Source of the DNA: Maricaulis sp039978735
GTDB taxonomy: Bacteria > Pseudomonadota > Alphaproteobacteria > Caulobacterales > Maricaulaceae
Assembly: GCF_039978735.1 (NCBI RefSeq)
Contig: NZ_JBDWAS010000026.1
Location: 1 to 64,000, forward strand
Length of the DNA: 64,000 bases
Direction of reading: 5' to 3'
Part shown: piece after piece, positions 27,729 through 36,046 of the stretch
Layout: every line of letters begins with the position of its first letter
How positions within the stretch are numbered: position 1 is the stretch's first letter
Translations under genes and position numbers: made by a program
Notes under the pieces: generated by a model
The model's input: only the letters and a program-made list of their open reading frames with translations
Told to the model about the DNA's origin: nothing
Database searches by the model: none

Positions 27729-27952
27729 TCGGCAAGCTTCCGGTAGAGCTTGTCGTATTTCAGTATCGACTGGTCCAGCAGCTCCGCAACGCCGGGCTGA
27801 GCTTCCGGCGCGCGCTTCTGGGCCAGCAGCGCGGCAATCGCCTCATCGACCAGCACCCGGAGCTCGCGCCCTTCCGCTTCGGCGAGCGCTTTCAGCTCGG
27901 CAAGCTGGGCGGCGTCCAAATCGGCGGAAAAATGTTCGCGGGGCTGGCCCAT
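27725..27952 (-). CDS. antitoxin of the Doc module
   Basis: A 75-residue protein directly upstream of doc, overlapping it by four bases. The N-terminal half (LDAAQLAELKALAEAEGRELRVLVDEAI) looks like a ribbon-helix-helix DNA-binding antitoxin. The tail LDQSILKYDKLYRKLAE is the type of C-terminal helix that blocks Doc toxins. It probably represses the operon by binding the palindromic region at 27978-28011. Confidence 0.85.
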   Translation of the reverse strand: MGQPREHFSADLDAAQLAELKALAEAEGRELRVLVDEAIAALLAQKRAPEAQPGVAELLDQSILKYDKLYRKLAE

Positions 27953-27977
27953 GATCGACTCCTGAATATCTCCAATT

Positions 27978-28011
27978 GTGATATCACGAAATATGCGTTC
28001 GTGAAACGTTC
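27978..28011. promoter_or_regulatory. candidate toxin-antitoxin operator with overlapping LexA-type box
   Basis: Upstream of the antitoxin start lie a perfect 10-base palindrome GTGATATCAC (27978-27987) and an inverted repeat CACGAA-N7-TTCGTG (27985-28003). The same stretch contains GTTC-GTGAAAC-GTTC (27997-28011), which fits the alphaproteobacterial LexA consensus GTTC-N7-GTTC. The region also serves the divergent surE gene. The operator role is inferred from position and symmetry. Confidence 0.5.
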
Positions 28012-28110
28012 CGTCTGGCGGGAATGTGATCGCGGAACTGATGCATTGATTGCCGCCTTGCCGGGAACCCCCTAGAAGCGACCGAAAGAAAGCCGAAGGA
28101 CGCCCAGCCC

Positions 28111-28905
28111 ATGATCCCTGACAATCCGCGCATTCTGCTCACCAATGATGACGGCATCCGGGCCCACGGGCTCAAAGTGCTGGAGAAGATCGCGCGGGAC
28201 CTGTCGGACGATGTCTGGATTGTCGCGCCGGCCGAGGAACAGTCAGGCGCCGGGCGTTCGCTGACCCTGCATTCGCCGCTGCGTGTGCGCCAGTACGATG
28301 AGCGGCGTTTCTCCGTTTCCGGTACGCCGACCGACTGCGTGCTGATGGGCGTTCAGGACATCATCCCGGACAAGAAGCCGGACCTCGTCCTGTCCGGCGT
28401 CAATCGGGGCCAGAACATCGCCGAGGACGTGACCTTTTCCGGCACGGTCGCCGGCGCGATGCAGGGCATGCAGCTGGGCATCCCCTCGGTCGCGCTGTCG
28501 CAGGCCTATGGCTTCAAGAAGGGCGATCCGATCGAGTGGGAGACGGCCGAGCTTTACGGCGCGCCGATCCTGCGCCGTCTGTTCGATCTGAAATGGCCCG
28601 AGGACGTGCTGATCAATATCAACTTCCCGGACCGCAAGCCGGAGGATGTGACCGAGGTCGAGGTGACCCGCCAGGGCCGCCGCGACCAGCACATCCTGCA
28701 CGCCGAACACCGCACAGACCCGCGCGGCATGGATTACTACTGGCTCGCCTTCAAGGGCATCCTGTCCAATCCGCCTGAAGGCGTGGACCTGAAGGCGGTC
28801 TATGACGGCAAGATTTCCGTCACCCCCCTTCACATGGACCTCACGCACGGCGAAACTCTGGGCAATCTGAAGCGGATGCTCGGCGGGGTTCCGCCAAAGA
28901 GCTGA
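28111..28905 (+). CDS. surE: 5'/3'-nucleotidase SurE
   Basis: A 264-residue stationary-phase survival nucleotidase. The metal-binding start is ILLTNDDG (Asp13-Asp14), followed by the SGVNRGQN segment and FSGTVAGAMQG. It dephosphorylates nucleoside monophosphates. It forms a conserved run with pcm and the LysM/LytM gene, the same order as surE-pcm-nlpD in enterobacteria. Confidence 0.95.
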   Translation: MIPDNPRILLTNDDGIRAHGLKVLEKIARDLSDDVWIVAPAEEQSGAGRSLTLHSPLRVRQYDERRFSVSGTPTDCVLMGVQDIIPDKKPDLVLSGVNRGQNIAEDVTFSGTVAGAMQGMQLGIPSVALSQAYGFKKGDPIEWETAELYGAPILRRLFDLKWPEDVLININFPDRKPEDVTEVEVTRQGRRDQHILHAEHRTDPRGMDYYWLAFKGILSNPPEGVDLKAVYDGKISVTPLHMDLTHGETLGNLKRMLGGVPPKS

Positions 28906-28946
28906 GCCGCTTGCGCACAACCGCACGGCATCGAAGGGACGATCCG

Positions 28947-29588
28947 ATGAACCTGCCCGATCCGCGCATGATCCAGCTGGTCATGAGCCTGCGCGGCGGT
29001 GGTGTGACCGACGCGAAGGTGATGGGTGCGCTCGAGCGCACGCCGCGTCATCTCTTCGTGCCCGACCGGTTCGGCGATCAGGCCTATGACGACCGGGCGC
29101 TGCCGATCGATTGCGGCCAGACCATCTCCCAGCCGCTGATCGTCGCCCTGATGACCCAGGCGCTGAAGCTGGACGATCGCTGCAAGGTGCTGGAGATCGG
29201 CACGGGGTCGGGCTATCAGGCCGCCGTGCTCGCCCGGCTGGCGCGGCGGGTCTACACGGTCGAGCGCTATCGCACGCTGTCGCGCGAGGCCGAGGCCCGG
29301 TTTGAGGCGCTGCGGTTGACCAATATCGTTACCCGGATCGGCGACGGCACACAGGGTTGGCCGGAGCAGGCGCCGTTCGATCGCATCATCCTGACGGCAT
29401 CCGCGCCGCAGCGTCCGGACGCGATTCTCGAACAGCTCAAGGATGGCGGTATCGCCGTGGCGCCGGTCGATCGTGACATCAAGCAGGTGCTGGTGCGCTA
29501 TGTGCGCGAGGGCGACAATATCGTCGAAACGGACCTGATGGATGTGCGCTTCGTGCCGCTGGTGAAGGGCGAGGCGAGGGCGCTCTGA
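28947..29588 (+). CDS. pcm: protein-L-isoaspartate O-methyltransferase
   Basis: About 213 residues. It methylates isoaspartyl residues to start their repair. The active-site segment LPIDCGQTISQP, SAM motif I VLEIGTGSGYQAAVLA and the C-terminal FVPLVKG are all intact, in contrast with the Pcm-like protein at 3294. The start at 28947 follows GAAGGGA at proper spacing. It is 41 bases after surE. Confidence 0.95.
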   Translation: MNLPDPRMIQLVMSLRGGGVTDAKVMGALERTPRHLFVPDRFGDQAYDDRALPIDCGQTISQPLIVALMTQALKLDDRCKVLEIGTGSGYQAAVLARLARRVYTVERYRTLSREAEARFEALRLTNIVTRIGDGTQGWPEQAPFDRIILTASAPQRPDAILEQLKDGGIAVAPVDRDIKQVLVRYVREGDNIVETDLMDVRFVPLVKGEARAL

Positions 29589-29624
29589 CCCGTGACGTGC
29601 CGATCACAGTCGTACCCGTTTTTT

Positions 29625-29648
29625 GCCCCATTTTCCGCCCCATTTTCC
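29625..29648 (+). repeat. two-copy 12-base direct repeat
   Basis: GCCCCATTTTCC occurs twice head to tail in the gap between pcm and the LysM/LytM gene, preceded by a T6 run. No function is evident. It might be part of a leader or a short replication-slippage product. Confidence 0.6.
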
Positions 29649-29782
29649 GGCAAGTCTGGACGCTCGCGATGGGGCGTCCATAATAGTTGCCGTCAGGGGT
29701 TGAACCGAAGCCTTGGATAACTGGCGGTTAAGCGTTGTCATGGATTGATGGCGCGGTTCGCTTCAGGAGCTGGATTCTCGCG

Positions 29783-30709
29783 ATGCGTCTTTCGACAATG
29801 ACTTGCCTGATTGCGGCCCTGTGCGCGGGGCTTGCCGCCTGCGCGACAACGCCGCGCGAACCGGCACGCGTCGAGAACCGCTATCCTACCAGTGCCAACA
29901 CGCGCCCCACGCCGCCGGCACGGGTGACGCCGCGCGATTGCGGCAGCGCTTACACGGTGCAGCGTGGTGACACCCTGTCCGAGATTGCCGTTATGTGCAG
30001 CGTTCCGATGGAAGAGCTGGCGGCGGCCAACAGTCTCTACCGGCCCTACACGCTGAATGTCGGGCAGGTCCTGTCGATGCCGCGGCCGCTGATGCATGTC
30101 GTGCAGCGCGGCGAGAATCTCTACCGGATCGGCCTGCGCTACGGCATTCCGTTCCAGCAGCTGGCCGCCCACAACGGCATATCGGCACCCTATAATCTGG
30201 AAGTCGGTCAGCAGATCCGGCTGCCCCAGGGCGCGACAGTGGTCAATCTGGCCAGCCGCGATCCGTCTGCCAGTTCCCGCTCGACCGCGTCTTCGCCGCC
30301 GCCCGAGCAGCGCCGTCCGCCGGCCACCTCCGGCTCGCCGCGTTTCGACTGGCCTGTGCGCGGATCGGTTCTTTCCAGCTTCGGCAACAAGCCCGATGGC
30401 GGCCGCAATGACGGTATCAATATCGCGGCGCGTGCCGGCGAAAGCGTCCGTGCTGCCGCGGCAGGTCAGGTCGTCTATGCGGGCAGTGAACTGGCCGGAT
30501 ATGGCCAACTCGTGCTGGTGCGTCATACGGGCGGTTTTGTCACAGCCTACGCCCACAATTCCCGACTGCTGGTCAGCGAGGGCGACCAGGTCAGTCAGGG
30601 GCAGGTGATCGCCGAGGCGGGCTCGACGGGCTCGGTCGACAGGCCGCAGGTGCATTTCGAGATCCGCAATGGCGTCAATCCCGTGGACCCGATGAACTAC
30701 CTGCGATGA
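29783..30709 (+). CDS. nlpD: LysM/LytM lipoprotein, NlpD/DipM-like, catalytically degenerate
   Basis: About 308 residues. The lipobox LAAC at residues 17-20 marks a lipoprotein. LysM1 is at about 57-100 and LysM2 at 104-148, then a Ser/Pro linker and a LytM (M23) domain at 188-308. The zinc ligands of active LytM enzymes are mostly lost. The HxxxD site reads N209-D-G-I-N213 and the HxH site reads Q289-V-H291; only the His of YAH (258) and His291 remain. That pattern fits amidase activators such as NlpD, not a working endopeptidase. Position after surE-pcm matches nlpD in E. coli and, as I recall, dipM in Caulobacter. I prefer the ATG at 29783, which gives a clean lipoprotein signal. Confidence 0.85.
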   Translation: MRLSTMTCLIAALCAGLAACATTPREPARVENRYPTSANTRPTPPARVTPRDCGSAYTVQRGDTLSEIAVMCSVPMEELAAANSLYRPYTLNVGQVLSMPRPLMHVVQRGENLYRIGLRYGIPFQQLAAHNGISAPYNLEVGQQIRLPQGATVVNLASRDPSASSRSTASSPPPEQRRPPATSGSPRFDWPVRGSVLSSFGNKPDGGRNDGINIAARAGESVRAAAAGQVVYAGSELAGYGQLVLVRHTGGFVTAYAHNSRLLVSEGDQVSQGQVIAEAGSTGSVDRPQVHFEIRNGVNPVDPMNYLR

Positions 30710-30845
30710 CCGCCGGACAGGCCGGTTACAGTCAGGCCTTGTTGCAACACAGCCCTGCACCGATATAGTCCCGCGCTAATCTTTTCCTGGCGCGGGTGGC
30801 CAAGCCGGTCCCCATCGCCCAGCAATCCGGGGTCTTTGCGTTATC

Positions 30846-31148
30846 ATGGAAGCCTTTCTCGCCTCTCCGATCCCCATGCTCATCCTCATGGGCTTGGTGT
30901 TCTATTTCCTTCTCATCCGCCCGCAGCAAAAGCGCGCCAAGGAACACCGGGAAATGGTGGAAGGTCTCAAGCGTGGTGACGAGGTCATCACCCAGGGCGG
31001 CCTGATCGGCAAGATCGCCAAGGTCGCTGACGAGGAAGTCACGATCGAGCTGTCCGAGGGCGTGAAAGTGCGCGTGGTTCGCCAGACGATCGCCACGGTG
31101 CGCGGACGTCCCGAGCCGAAGCCGGCCAACGACGCCAAGTCCGACTGA
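30846..31148 (+). CDS. yajC: preprotein translocase subunit YajC
   Basis: A 100-residue inner membrane protein with a single helix (MLILMGLVFYFLLIRPQQKR) and a small cytoplasmic domain with GDEVITQGGLIGKI. It joins SecD and SecF, which follow after 35 bases, in the accessory complex of the SecYEG translocon. Confidence 0.95.
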   Translation: MEAFLASPIPMLILMGLVFYFLLIRPQQKRAKEHREMVEGLKRGDEVITQGGLIGKIAKVADEEVTIELSEGVKVRVVRQTIATVRGRPEPKPANDAKSD

Positions 31149-31183
31149 TCTTCAGACCGTCTAGCTGAAAAGGCCGCGCTGCC

Positions 31184-32839
31184 ATGCTGCATTTCGGGCG
31201 CTGGAAACTCCTTACCATTTTTCTCGTGGTCCTGGCCGGGGCGCTTTACACCCTGCCGAACCTGGTGCCTGAAACGGTGCGCTACCAGATCAACGAGGCG
31301 GACGGCAGTCGCGAACCGCGCGGGATCTGGCGCTACATCCCCAGCAGCACCATCAATCTCGGTCTCGACCTTCAGGGCGGTTCCTACATCGTCTTCGAAG
31401 TCGACATGAACGAGGTGCGCACGGCCCAGCTGGAAAGCCTGGCCGCCGATGTCCGCCAGACGCTGCGCAACGATCCGCCGCTCCTGCCGCGCTCTGTGGC
31501 TGTGGTGGGCGAGGAAGTCGTTGTGCTGATGATCCGCGAGGAGCAGCGCGACGAGGCATTCGAGCGTCTGCGCGAGCTCAACGGACCGGTGACCACCGAG
31601 CTCGGCCAGCCCGGCCTGGCGCAGATGTACGACATGCAGCGCGATGGCGAGGATCCAAGCGCGATCCGCATTTCCGTGACGGACGAGCAGTTCACCGCGA
31701 TCCGCCAGCGCACGCTGAGCCAGTCGATCACGGTGATCCGCCGCCGTCTCGACGGTCTGGGCACGACGGATCCGACGATCGCCCGTGCCGGCGCCGACCG
31801 CGTCATGGTTCAGGTGCCCGGCGCGGACGACCCGCAGGAAATCATCGATCTGGTGGCGACGCAGGCCGCGTTGAGCTTCCACCTGGTCGACACGACGATC
31901 AATCCCGGGCCGAATGGCCAGGCGCGCACGCCGCCGGGACGGACGATCTATCCGGTCGCCAATACCCAGCCGGTGCAGTATCTCGCGGTCGAGACGCGGC
32001 AATTGCTGACGGGTGAGAACCTCACCCAGTCGAATGTGACGCAGCACCCCAGCTATGTCGGTCCGGTGGTCGGGTTCCGGTTGGACACCCAGGGCGCGCT
32101 GATCTTCGGCGATGTCACCCGAAACAATCGCGGCCGCCAGTTCGCGATCGTGCTGGATAACGAGATCATCACGGCGCCGCGGATCAATGAACCGATCCTC
32201 GGCGGTTCCGGTGTCATCGGCGGCGGCTATACCTACGAGACGGCATCGCAGCTGGTCATCCTGCTCAATGCCGGTGCCCTGCCGGCCACGCTCACGCCCG
32301 TGGAGCAGCGCACGGTGAGTGCCAGCCTCGGCCGTGACCAGATCGAAAGCGGCACGCTGGCGATCGTCATCGGCTTTGCGGCGGTGATCGTCTTCATGCT
32401 GGCCGCCTACGGCATTTTCGGCGTCTTCTCGACGCTGGCCCTGCTGGTCAATGTGGTGCTGATCCTGGGCGGTCTGTCCGGGCTGGGCATGACGCTCACC
32501 TTGCCGGGTATCGCGGGCATCATCCTGACCATCGGTATGGCGGTGGATGCCAACGTGCTGATCTTCGAGCGCATACGCGAGGAGAGCCGGCACGGGCGGA
32601 CACCGGCCAATGCCATCCAGGCCGGCTATGAGCGGGCCCTGGCGGCGATCCTCGACGCCAACATCACCACCTTCATCGCGGCGGCCGTGCTGTTCATGCT
32701 TGGTGCCGGTCCGGTGCGCGGCTTCGCCGTGACGCTCGGTGTCGGCATCCTGACCTCGGTCTTCACCGCCTTCGTGTTCTCCCGCCTGCTGGCGGTTCTC
32801 TGGCTTCGGGCGTTCAAGCCCAAGTCGCTGCCGCTGTAA
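31184..32839 (+). CDS. secD: protein translocase subunit SecD
   Basis: A 551-residue RND-type membrane protein that uses the proton gradient to pull secreted proteins out of the translocon. It has an N-terminal helix, then the motif LGLDLQGGSYIVFEVD. A large periplasmic domain follows, then five C-terminal helices (about 380-540) including GMAVDANVLIFERIREE. It is cotranscribed with yajC and secF. Confidence 0.97.
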   Translation: MLHFGRWKLLTIFLVVLAGALYTLPNLVPETVRYQINEADGSREPRGIWRYIPSSTINLGLDLQGGSYIVFEVDMNEVRTAQLESLAADVRQTLRNDPPLLPRSVAVVGEEVVVLMIREEQRDEAFERLRELNGPVTTELGQPGLAQMYDMQRDGEDPSAIRISVTDEQFTAIRQRTLSQSITVIRRRLDGLGTTDPTIARAGADRVMVQVPGADDPQEIIDLVATQAALSFHLVDTTINPGPNGQARTPPGRTIYPVANTQPVQYLAVETRQLLTGENLTQSNVTQHPSYVGPVVGFRLDTQGALIFGDVTRNNRGRQFAIVLDNEIITAPRINEPILGGSGVIGGGYTYETASQLVILLNAGALPATLTPVEQRTVSASLGRDQIESGTLAIVIGFAAVIVFMLAAYGIFGVFSTLALLVNVVLILGGLSGLGMTLTLPGIAGIILTIGMAVDANVLIFERIREESRHGRTPANAIQAGYERALAAILDANITTFIAAAVLFMLGAGPVRGFAVTLGVGILTSVFTAFVFSRLLAVLWLRAFKPKSLPL

Positions 32840-32850
32840 GGGAGGCTGAG

Positions 32851-33804
32851 ATGTCACTTGCTCTCGTCAAATACCTGCCGGTCACCGGCAATGTCCCCTT
32901 CATCCGGATGCGTTTCTTTGCACTCGGCCTGTCGGCCCTGGTGCTGCTGTTCTCGCTGTTCGAGTTCGCCAATGTCGGTATCAATTTCGGTATCGATTTC
33001 CGCGGCGGTATCCAGACCGAGGTGGAAACGGCACCGGAAACCTCGATCGAGGATGTGCGGACTGTTGTGTCGGCGCTGGAGCTCGGTGAACCGCGTATCC
33101 AGGAGGCCGGCAATTCGCTGGAGGCCCGCCACACGATCCTGATTGCCCTGCCGCTGCAGCCGGGCGAGGGGGCGGAAGCGGAACGCGCCAACCAGGCCGC
33201 ACGCGAAACGCTGGAAGCGGCTATCGCCGAGAACTTCCCGGATGCGCAGCTGCGCGGAACGACCGTTATCGGCGGTGCCGTGTCCGGCGAGCTGGTGGTG
33301 ACCGGTTTCACCGCGATCGGCGTCGCGCTGTTCCTGATGCTGATCTACATCTGGTTCCGCTTCGAATGGCAGTATTCGGTCGGCGCCATCGTCGCCCTGA
33401 TCCACGACGTCATTGCGACGGTCGGCATGTTCTCGGTCACCCAGATGACCTTCGACCTCGCCACCGTGGCGGCGATCCTGACCATTGTCGGTTACTCGAT
33501 GAACGACACCGTCGTCGTGTATGACCGGATCCGGGAAAATCTTCGCAAGTACAAGAAGATGCCGCTTCCGGAAGTGCTCAACCTGTCGATCAACGACACG
33601 CTGTCGCGCACCATCCTGACCTCGGCGACGACGCTGGTCGCGCTGATCTCGCTCTACCTGATCGGCGGAGCATCGCTGGAAGGCTTCGCCTTTGCGATGA
33701 TCTGGGGCATCGTGATCGGTACCTATTCCTCGATCTTCGTGGCGTCGCCGCTTCTGCTGTTCACGCAGGTGCAACGCGACAGCGGTGAGAGCTCCGACCA
33801 GTAG
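32851..33804 (+). CDS. secF: protein translocase subunit SecF
   Basis: A 317-residue partner of SecD with six membrane helices. Motifs are GIDFRGGIQTE in the first periplasmic stretch and YSMNDTVVVYDRIRENLRKY in the C-terminal helices. It starts 11 bases after secD and is the last gene of the operon; a GC-rich hairpin follows. Confidence 0.97.
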   Translation: MSLALVKYLPVTGNVPFIRMRFFALGLSALVLLFSLFEFANVGINFGIDFRGGIQTEVETAPETSIEDVRTVVSALELGEPRIQEAGNSLEARHTILIALPLQPGEGAEAERANQAARETLEAAIAENFPDAQLRGTTVIGGAVSGELVVTGFTAIGVALFLMLIYIWFRFEWQYSVGAIVALIHDVIATVGMFSVTQMTFDLATVAAILTIVGYSMNDTVVVYDRIRENLRKYKKMPLPEVLNLSINDTLSRTILTSATTLVALISLYLIGGASLEGFAFAMIWGIVIGTYSSIFVASPLLLFTQVQRDSGESSDQ

Positions 33805-33835
33805 CGCGTCGCCTCCGCAGTATCCCGAATGCAAA

Positions 33836-33860
33836 CAGGGCCCGCCATTGGCGGGCCCTG
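33836..33860 (+). terminator. strong hairpin after secF
   Basis: CAGGGCCCGCC (33836-33846) pairs with GGCGGGCCCTG (33850-33860) around a three-base loop. No T-tract follows, so it is either a weak intrinsic terminator or an mRNA 3'-end stabiliser for the yajC-secDF operon. Confidence 0.6.
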
Positions 33861-33972
33861 TGACATGTCAGGGGGGACATGTAAGCGAGGCGGACAGGGG
33901 AACAGCGAGGGGCGTCCGTCTCGCCTGTTCAACGCCGCTGCCCCGGTATCTCCGTCGCAGGTCCTGCAGTTG

Positions 33973-35241
33973 TCAGTCGAAGGCGAAGCTCGCATAGACC
34001 ATCGGGCGGAAGACGGCGCTGGTGCGCGGCTCTGCGCGATAAGGGCCAGGCTGGATCTGCGTCATGATCACGGCGCTGACATCGGTCGCAGGACTGATGA
34101 AGAAGTCGGTGTCGAACATCCCGCCCCAGCTGAAATCGCCGGGAATGCCGGCCGGATCGGCACCATCGGCCGGCGGCAGGACCACATCGACACCAAAGCC
34201 ATAGCTGCGCCCCTGCCAGCTGTCTCCCAGCTGTTCAGCCGTGACCTGGGGGCTCGCCATGAGGGCCAGTGTTTCAGGCTCCAGGATCCGCACATCGCCC
34301 AGGGCACCGTCATTCGCCAGCATCATCGCAAAGCGGATGTAATCGCTGGCCGTCGAGACGAGGCCGCCGCCGCCGGAGGCCCAATCCGGCATGAAGGCTT
34401 CGGCATACTCGACCAGGCTGCCGTCCTCGGCATGGACGTAGAGCGGAGACATGTCGGCTTCGTCAAAATTGACGTCGTCGAAGAAGAAACCGGTCGCATG
34501 CATGCCCAGCGGTTCGAAGATCTCGGTCTCCATGAAGTCCTCGAGCGGCATGCCCGAGGCGACTTCGACCACGCGGCCGAGCACGTCATTGGCGTAGGAA
34601 TATTGCCAGGTGTCGCCCGGATCATTGTAGAGCGGCAGGGCGGCCAGCTGTTCCATACGGGCTTCCAGATTGCCCTCGCCGGAATAGAGCGAGTTCTCGA
34701 TGTAGAGCCGGCCCAGATCGGTCCGGTTATCGAAGATATAGCCCAGGCCGGACGTGTGCGTGAGAAGGTGACGGACCGTCATCACGGTCTCCGGCGGACG
34801 CGTCTGGATCTCGCCGGCCTCGTCCGCCATCAGGCTGACGGCGACCTCGATATCGGCGAAAGCCGGAATGTAATCGCTGACCGGATCGTCCAGCCCCACC
34901 AGGCCGTCCTCGACCAGCATCATCGTGGCGACAGCCGTCACCGGCTTGCTCATCGAGGCGATGCGGACCGGGCTGTCGATCGTGAAGGGGGCACCGGTCT
35001 CGATATTGATGAAGCCGGCTTCGCTGATATGGGCGATACGGTCGCCGCGCGCGATGATCGCGGCATAGCCCGGCCGCGCCTGCTCGGCCGACAGTGTCTC
35101 AAGCCGTGCATCCAGCGCTTCAAAGGCGACAGGATCGAAGCCGAGCGCACGCGGATCGGATACCGCTTCGACTGATTGGGCATGGGCGGTGAAGCCGCAG
35201 GCGGCAAGGGCCAGCGCGGCGGTAGCAGTGCGGAACGCCAT
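33973..35241 (-). CDS. secreted beta-lactamase-fold serine hydrolase
   Basis: A 422-residue class C-type hydrolase. A signal peptide ends near AHAQ (residue 22). The nucleophile motif SMSK (SxxK) is in RIASMSKPVT, and the second motif is YSYAND. A late FSWGGMFDTDFF replaces the KTG-like box with an HGG/WGG type, more like EstB-type esterases and D-aminopeptidases than true beta-lactamases. The start codon lies directly after the T-tract of a hairpin (35243-35280) that also ends sodB transcription, and the ribosome binding site is in that hairpin's stem. Confidence 0.88.
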   Translation of the reverse strand: MAFRTATAALALAACGFTAHAQSVEAVSDPRALGFDPVAFEALDARLETLSAEQARPGYAAIIARGDRIAHISEAGFINIETGAPFTIDSPVRIASMSKPVTAVATMMLVEDGLVGLDDPVSDYIPAFADIEVAVSLMADEAGEIQTRPPETVMTVRHLLTHTSGLGYIFDNRTDLGRLYIENSLYSGEGNLEARMEQLAALPLYNDPGDTWQYSYANDVLGRVVEVASGMPLEDFMETEIFEPLGMHATGFFFDDVNFDEADMSPLYVHAEDGSLVEYAEAFMPDWASGGGGLVSTASDYIRFAMMLANDGALGDVRILEPETLALMASPQVTAEQLGDSWQGRSYGFGVDVVLPPADGADPAGIPGDFSWGGMFDTDFFISPATDVSAVIMTQIQPGPYRAEPRTSAVFRPMVYASFAFD

Positions 35242-35242
35242 T

Positions 35243-35280
35243 AAAAACTCCCCTCGGGATGATGATTATCGACCGAGGGG
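35243..35280 (-). terminator. terminator hairpin of sodB containing the next gene's ribosome binding site
   Basis: On the minus strand CCCCTCGG (35280-35273) pairs perfectly with CCGAGGGG (35257-35250), then AG and TTTTT (35247-35243), then AATG: the start codon of the serine hydrolase. GAGGGGAG is both the 3' arm of the stem and the only ribosome binding site for that gene. Read-through from sodB would therefore hide the site, while a transcript starting inside the loop would expose it. Confidence 0.75.
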
Positions 35281-35336
35281 GAGGTTAGGGCGGGGCCGCC
35301 GGGTTGGCGACCCCGAATTCGCCTGGAAATGGCGGA

Positions 35337-35939
35337 TCAGGCGGCGGCGAGGTTCTCGGCCGCGAACTCCCAGTTCACCAGGTGATCGAGGAAGGTGGAG
35401 ATGTAGTCCGGACGGCGGTTCTGGAAGTCCAGATAATAGGCGTGCTCCCACACATCCATCGTCAGCAGCGGCGTGACGCCGGCTTCGGTGAGCGGCGTTT
35501 CCGCATTCAGCGTCTTGCGCACATCCAGCTTGCCGTCAGCCAGCACCAGCCAGGCCCAGCCGGAGCCGAACTGCGTCGCGCCTGCCTTGGCAAAGGCGTC
35601 CTTGAAAGCGTCGAAGGAGCCGAAATCGCGATCGATCATCTCGGCCAGCTTTCCCGTCGGAGCGCCGCCGCCATTGGGGCGCATGGACTGCCAGTAGAAG
35701 GTGTGGTTCCAGATCTGGGCGGCATTGTTGAAGATGCCGGCCTTGTCGGCCTTGCCGGCCGTGTCCTGGATAATGTCCTCGAGCGACTTCGAGGCCATGT
35801 CGGTCCCCTCGACGAGGCCGTTCAGATTGTTCACATAGGCGTTGTGGTGTTTGCCATGGTGGAAATCCAGCGTCTCAGACGAGATATGGGGAGCCAGCGC
35901 ATCTTTTGCGTAGGGCAGATCGGGCAGGGTGAAAGCCAT
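35337..35939 (-). CDS. sodB: superoxide dismutase [Fe]
   Basis: A 200-residue Fe/Mn superoxide dismutase. Metal ligands are His27 in DFHHGKHH, the His of QIWNHTFYWQS, and Asp and His of DVWEHAYYLDF. The MAFTLPDLPYAKDAL opening is the usual iron-type N-terminus. The true start is the ATG at 35939; the frame continues upstream without support. It is divergent from the squalene-synthase-like gene at 36047. No signal peptide, so cytoplasmic. Confidence 0.95.
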   Translation of the reverse strand: MAFTLPDLPYAKDALAPHISSETLDFHHGKHHNAYVNNLNGLVEGTDMASKSLEDIIQDTAGKADKAGIFNNAAQIWNHTFYWQSMRPNGGGAPTGKLAEMIDRDFGSFDAFKDAFAKAGATQFGSGWAWLVLADGKLDVRKTLNAETPLTEAGVTPLLTMDVWEHAYYLDFQNRRPDYISTFLDHLVNWEFAAENLAAA

Positions 35940-36046
35940 GAGAACCTCTCGTTGGACCAGTGGTGGGACATTATGTGGCCTTTTCGGCCGTCTTTCTATG
36001 ACCGGACATATGGTGTGGCCGGCGGCTCTGTCTACCGGTAAGTCGC

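Noticed and set aside
30710..30845. tRNA-like look of the GCGGGTGGCCAAGC stretch before yajC
   Set aside because: No acceptor stem or T-arm can be folded around it. I take it as ordinary leader sequence.
30902..32857. Long minus-strand frame across yajC and secD
   Set aside because: Antisense to conserved genes, with Arg/His/Gln-rich composition typical of shadow frames.
33973..35241. Antibiotic-resistance beta-lactamase
   Set aside because: SxxK and YxN are present, but the third motif is not KTG and the protein is longer than class C enzymes. An esterase or peptidase role is more likely.
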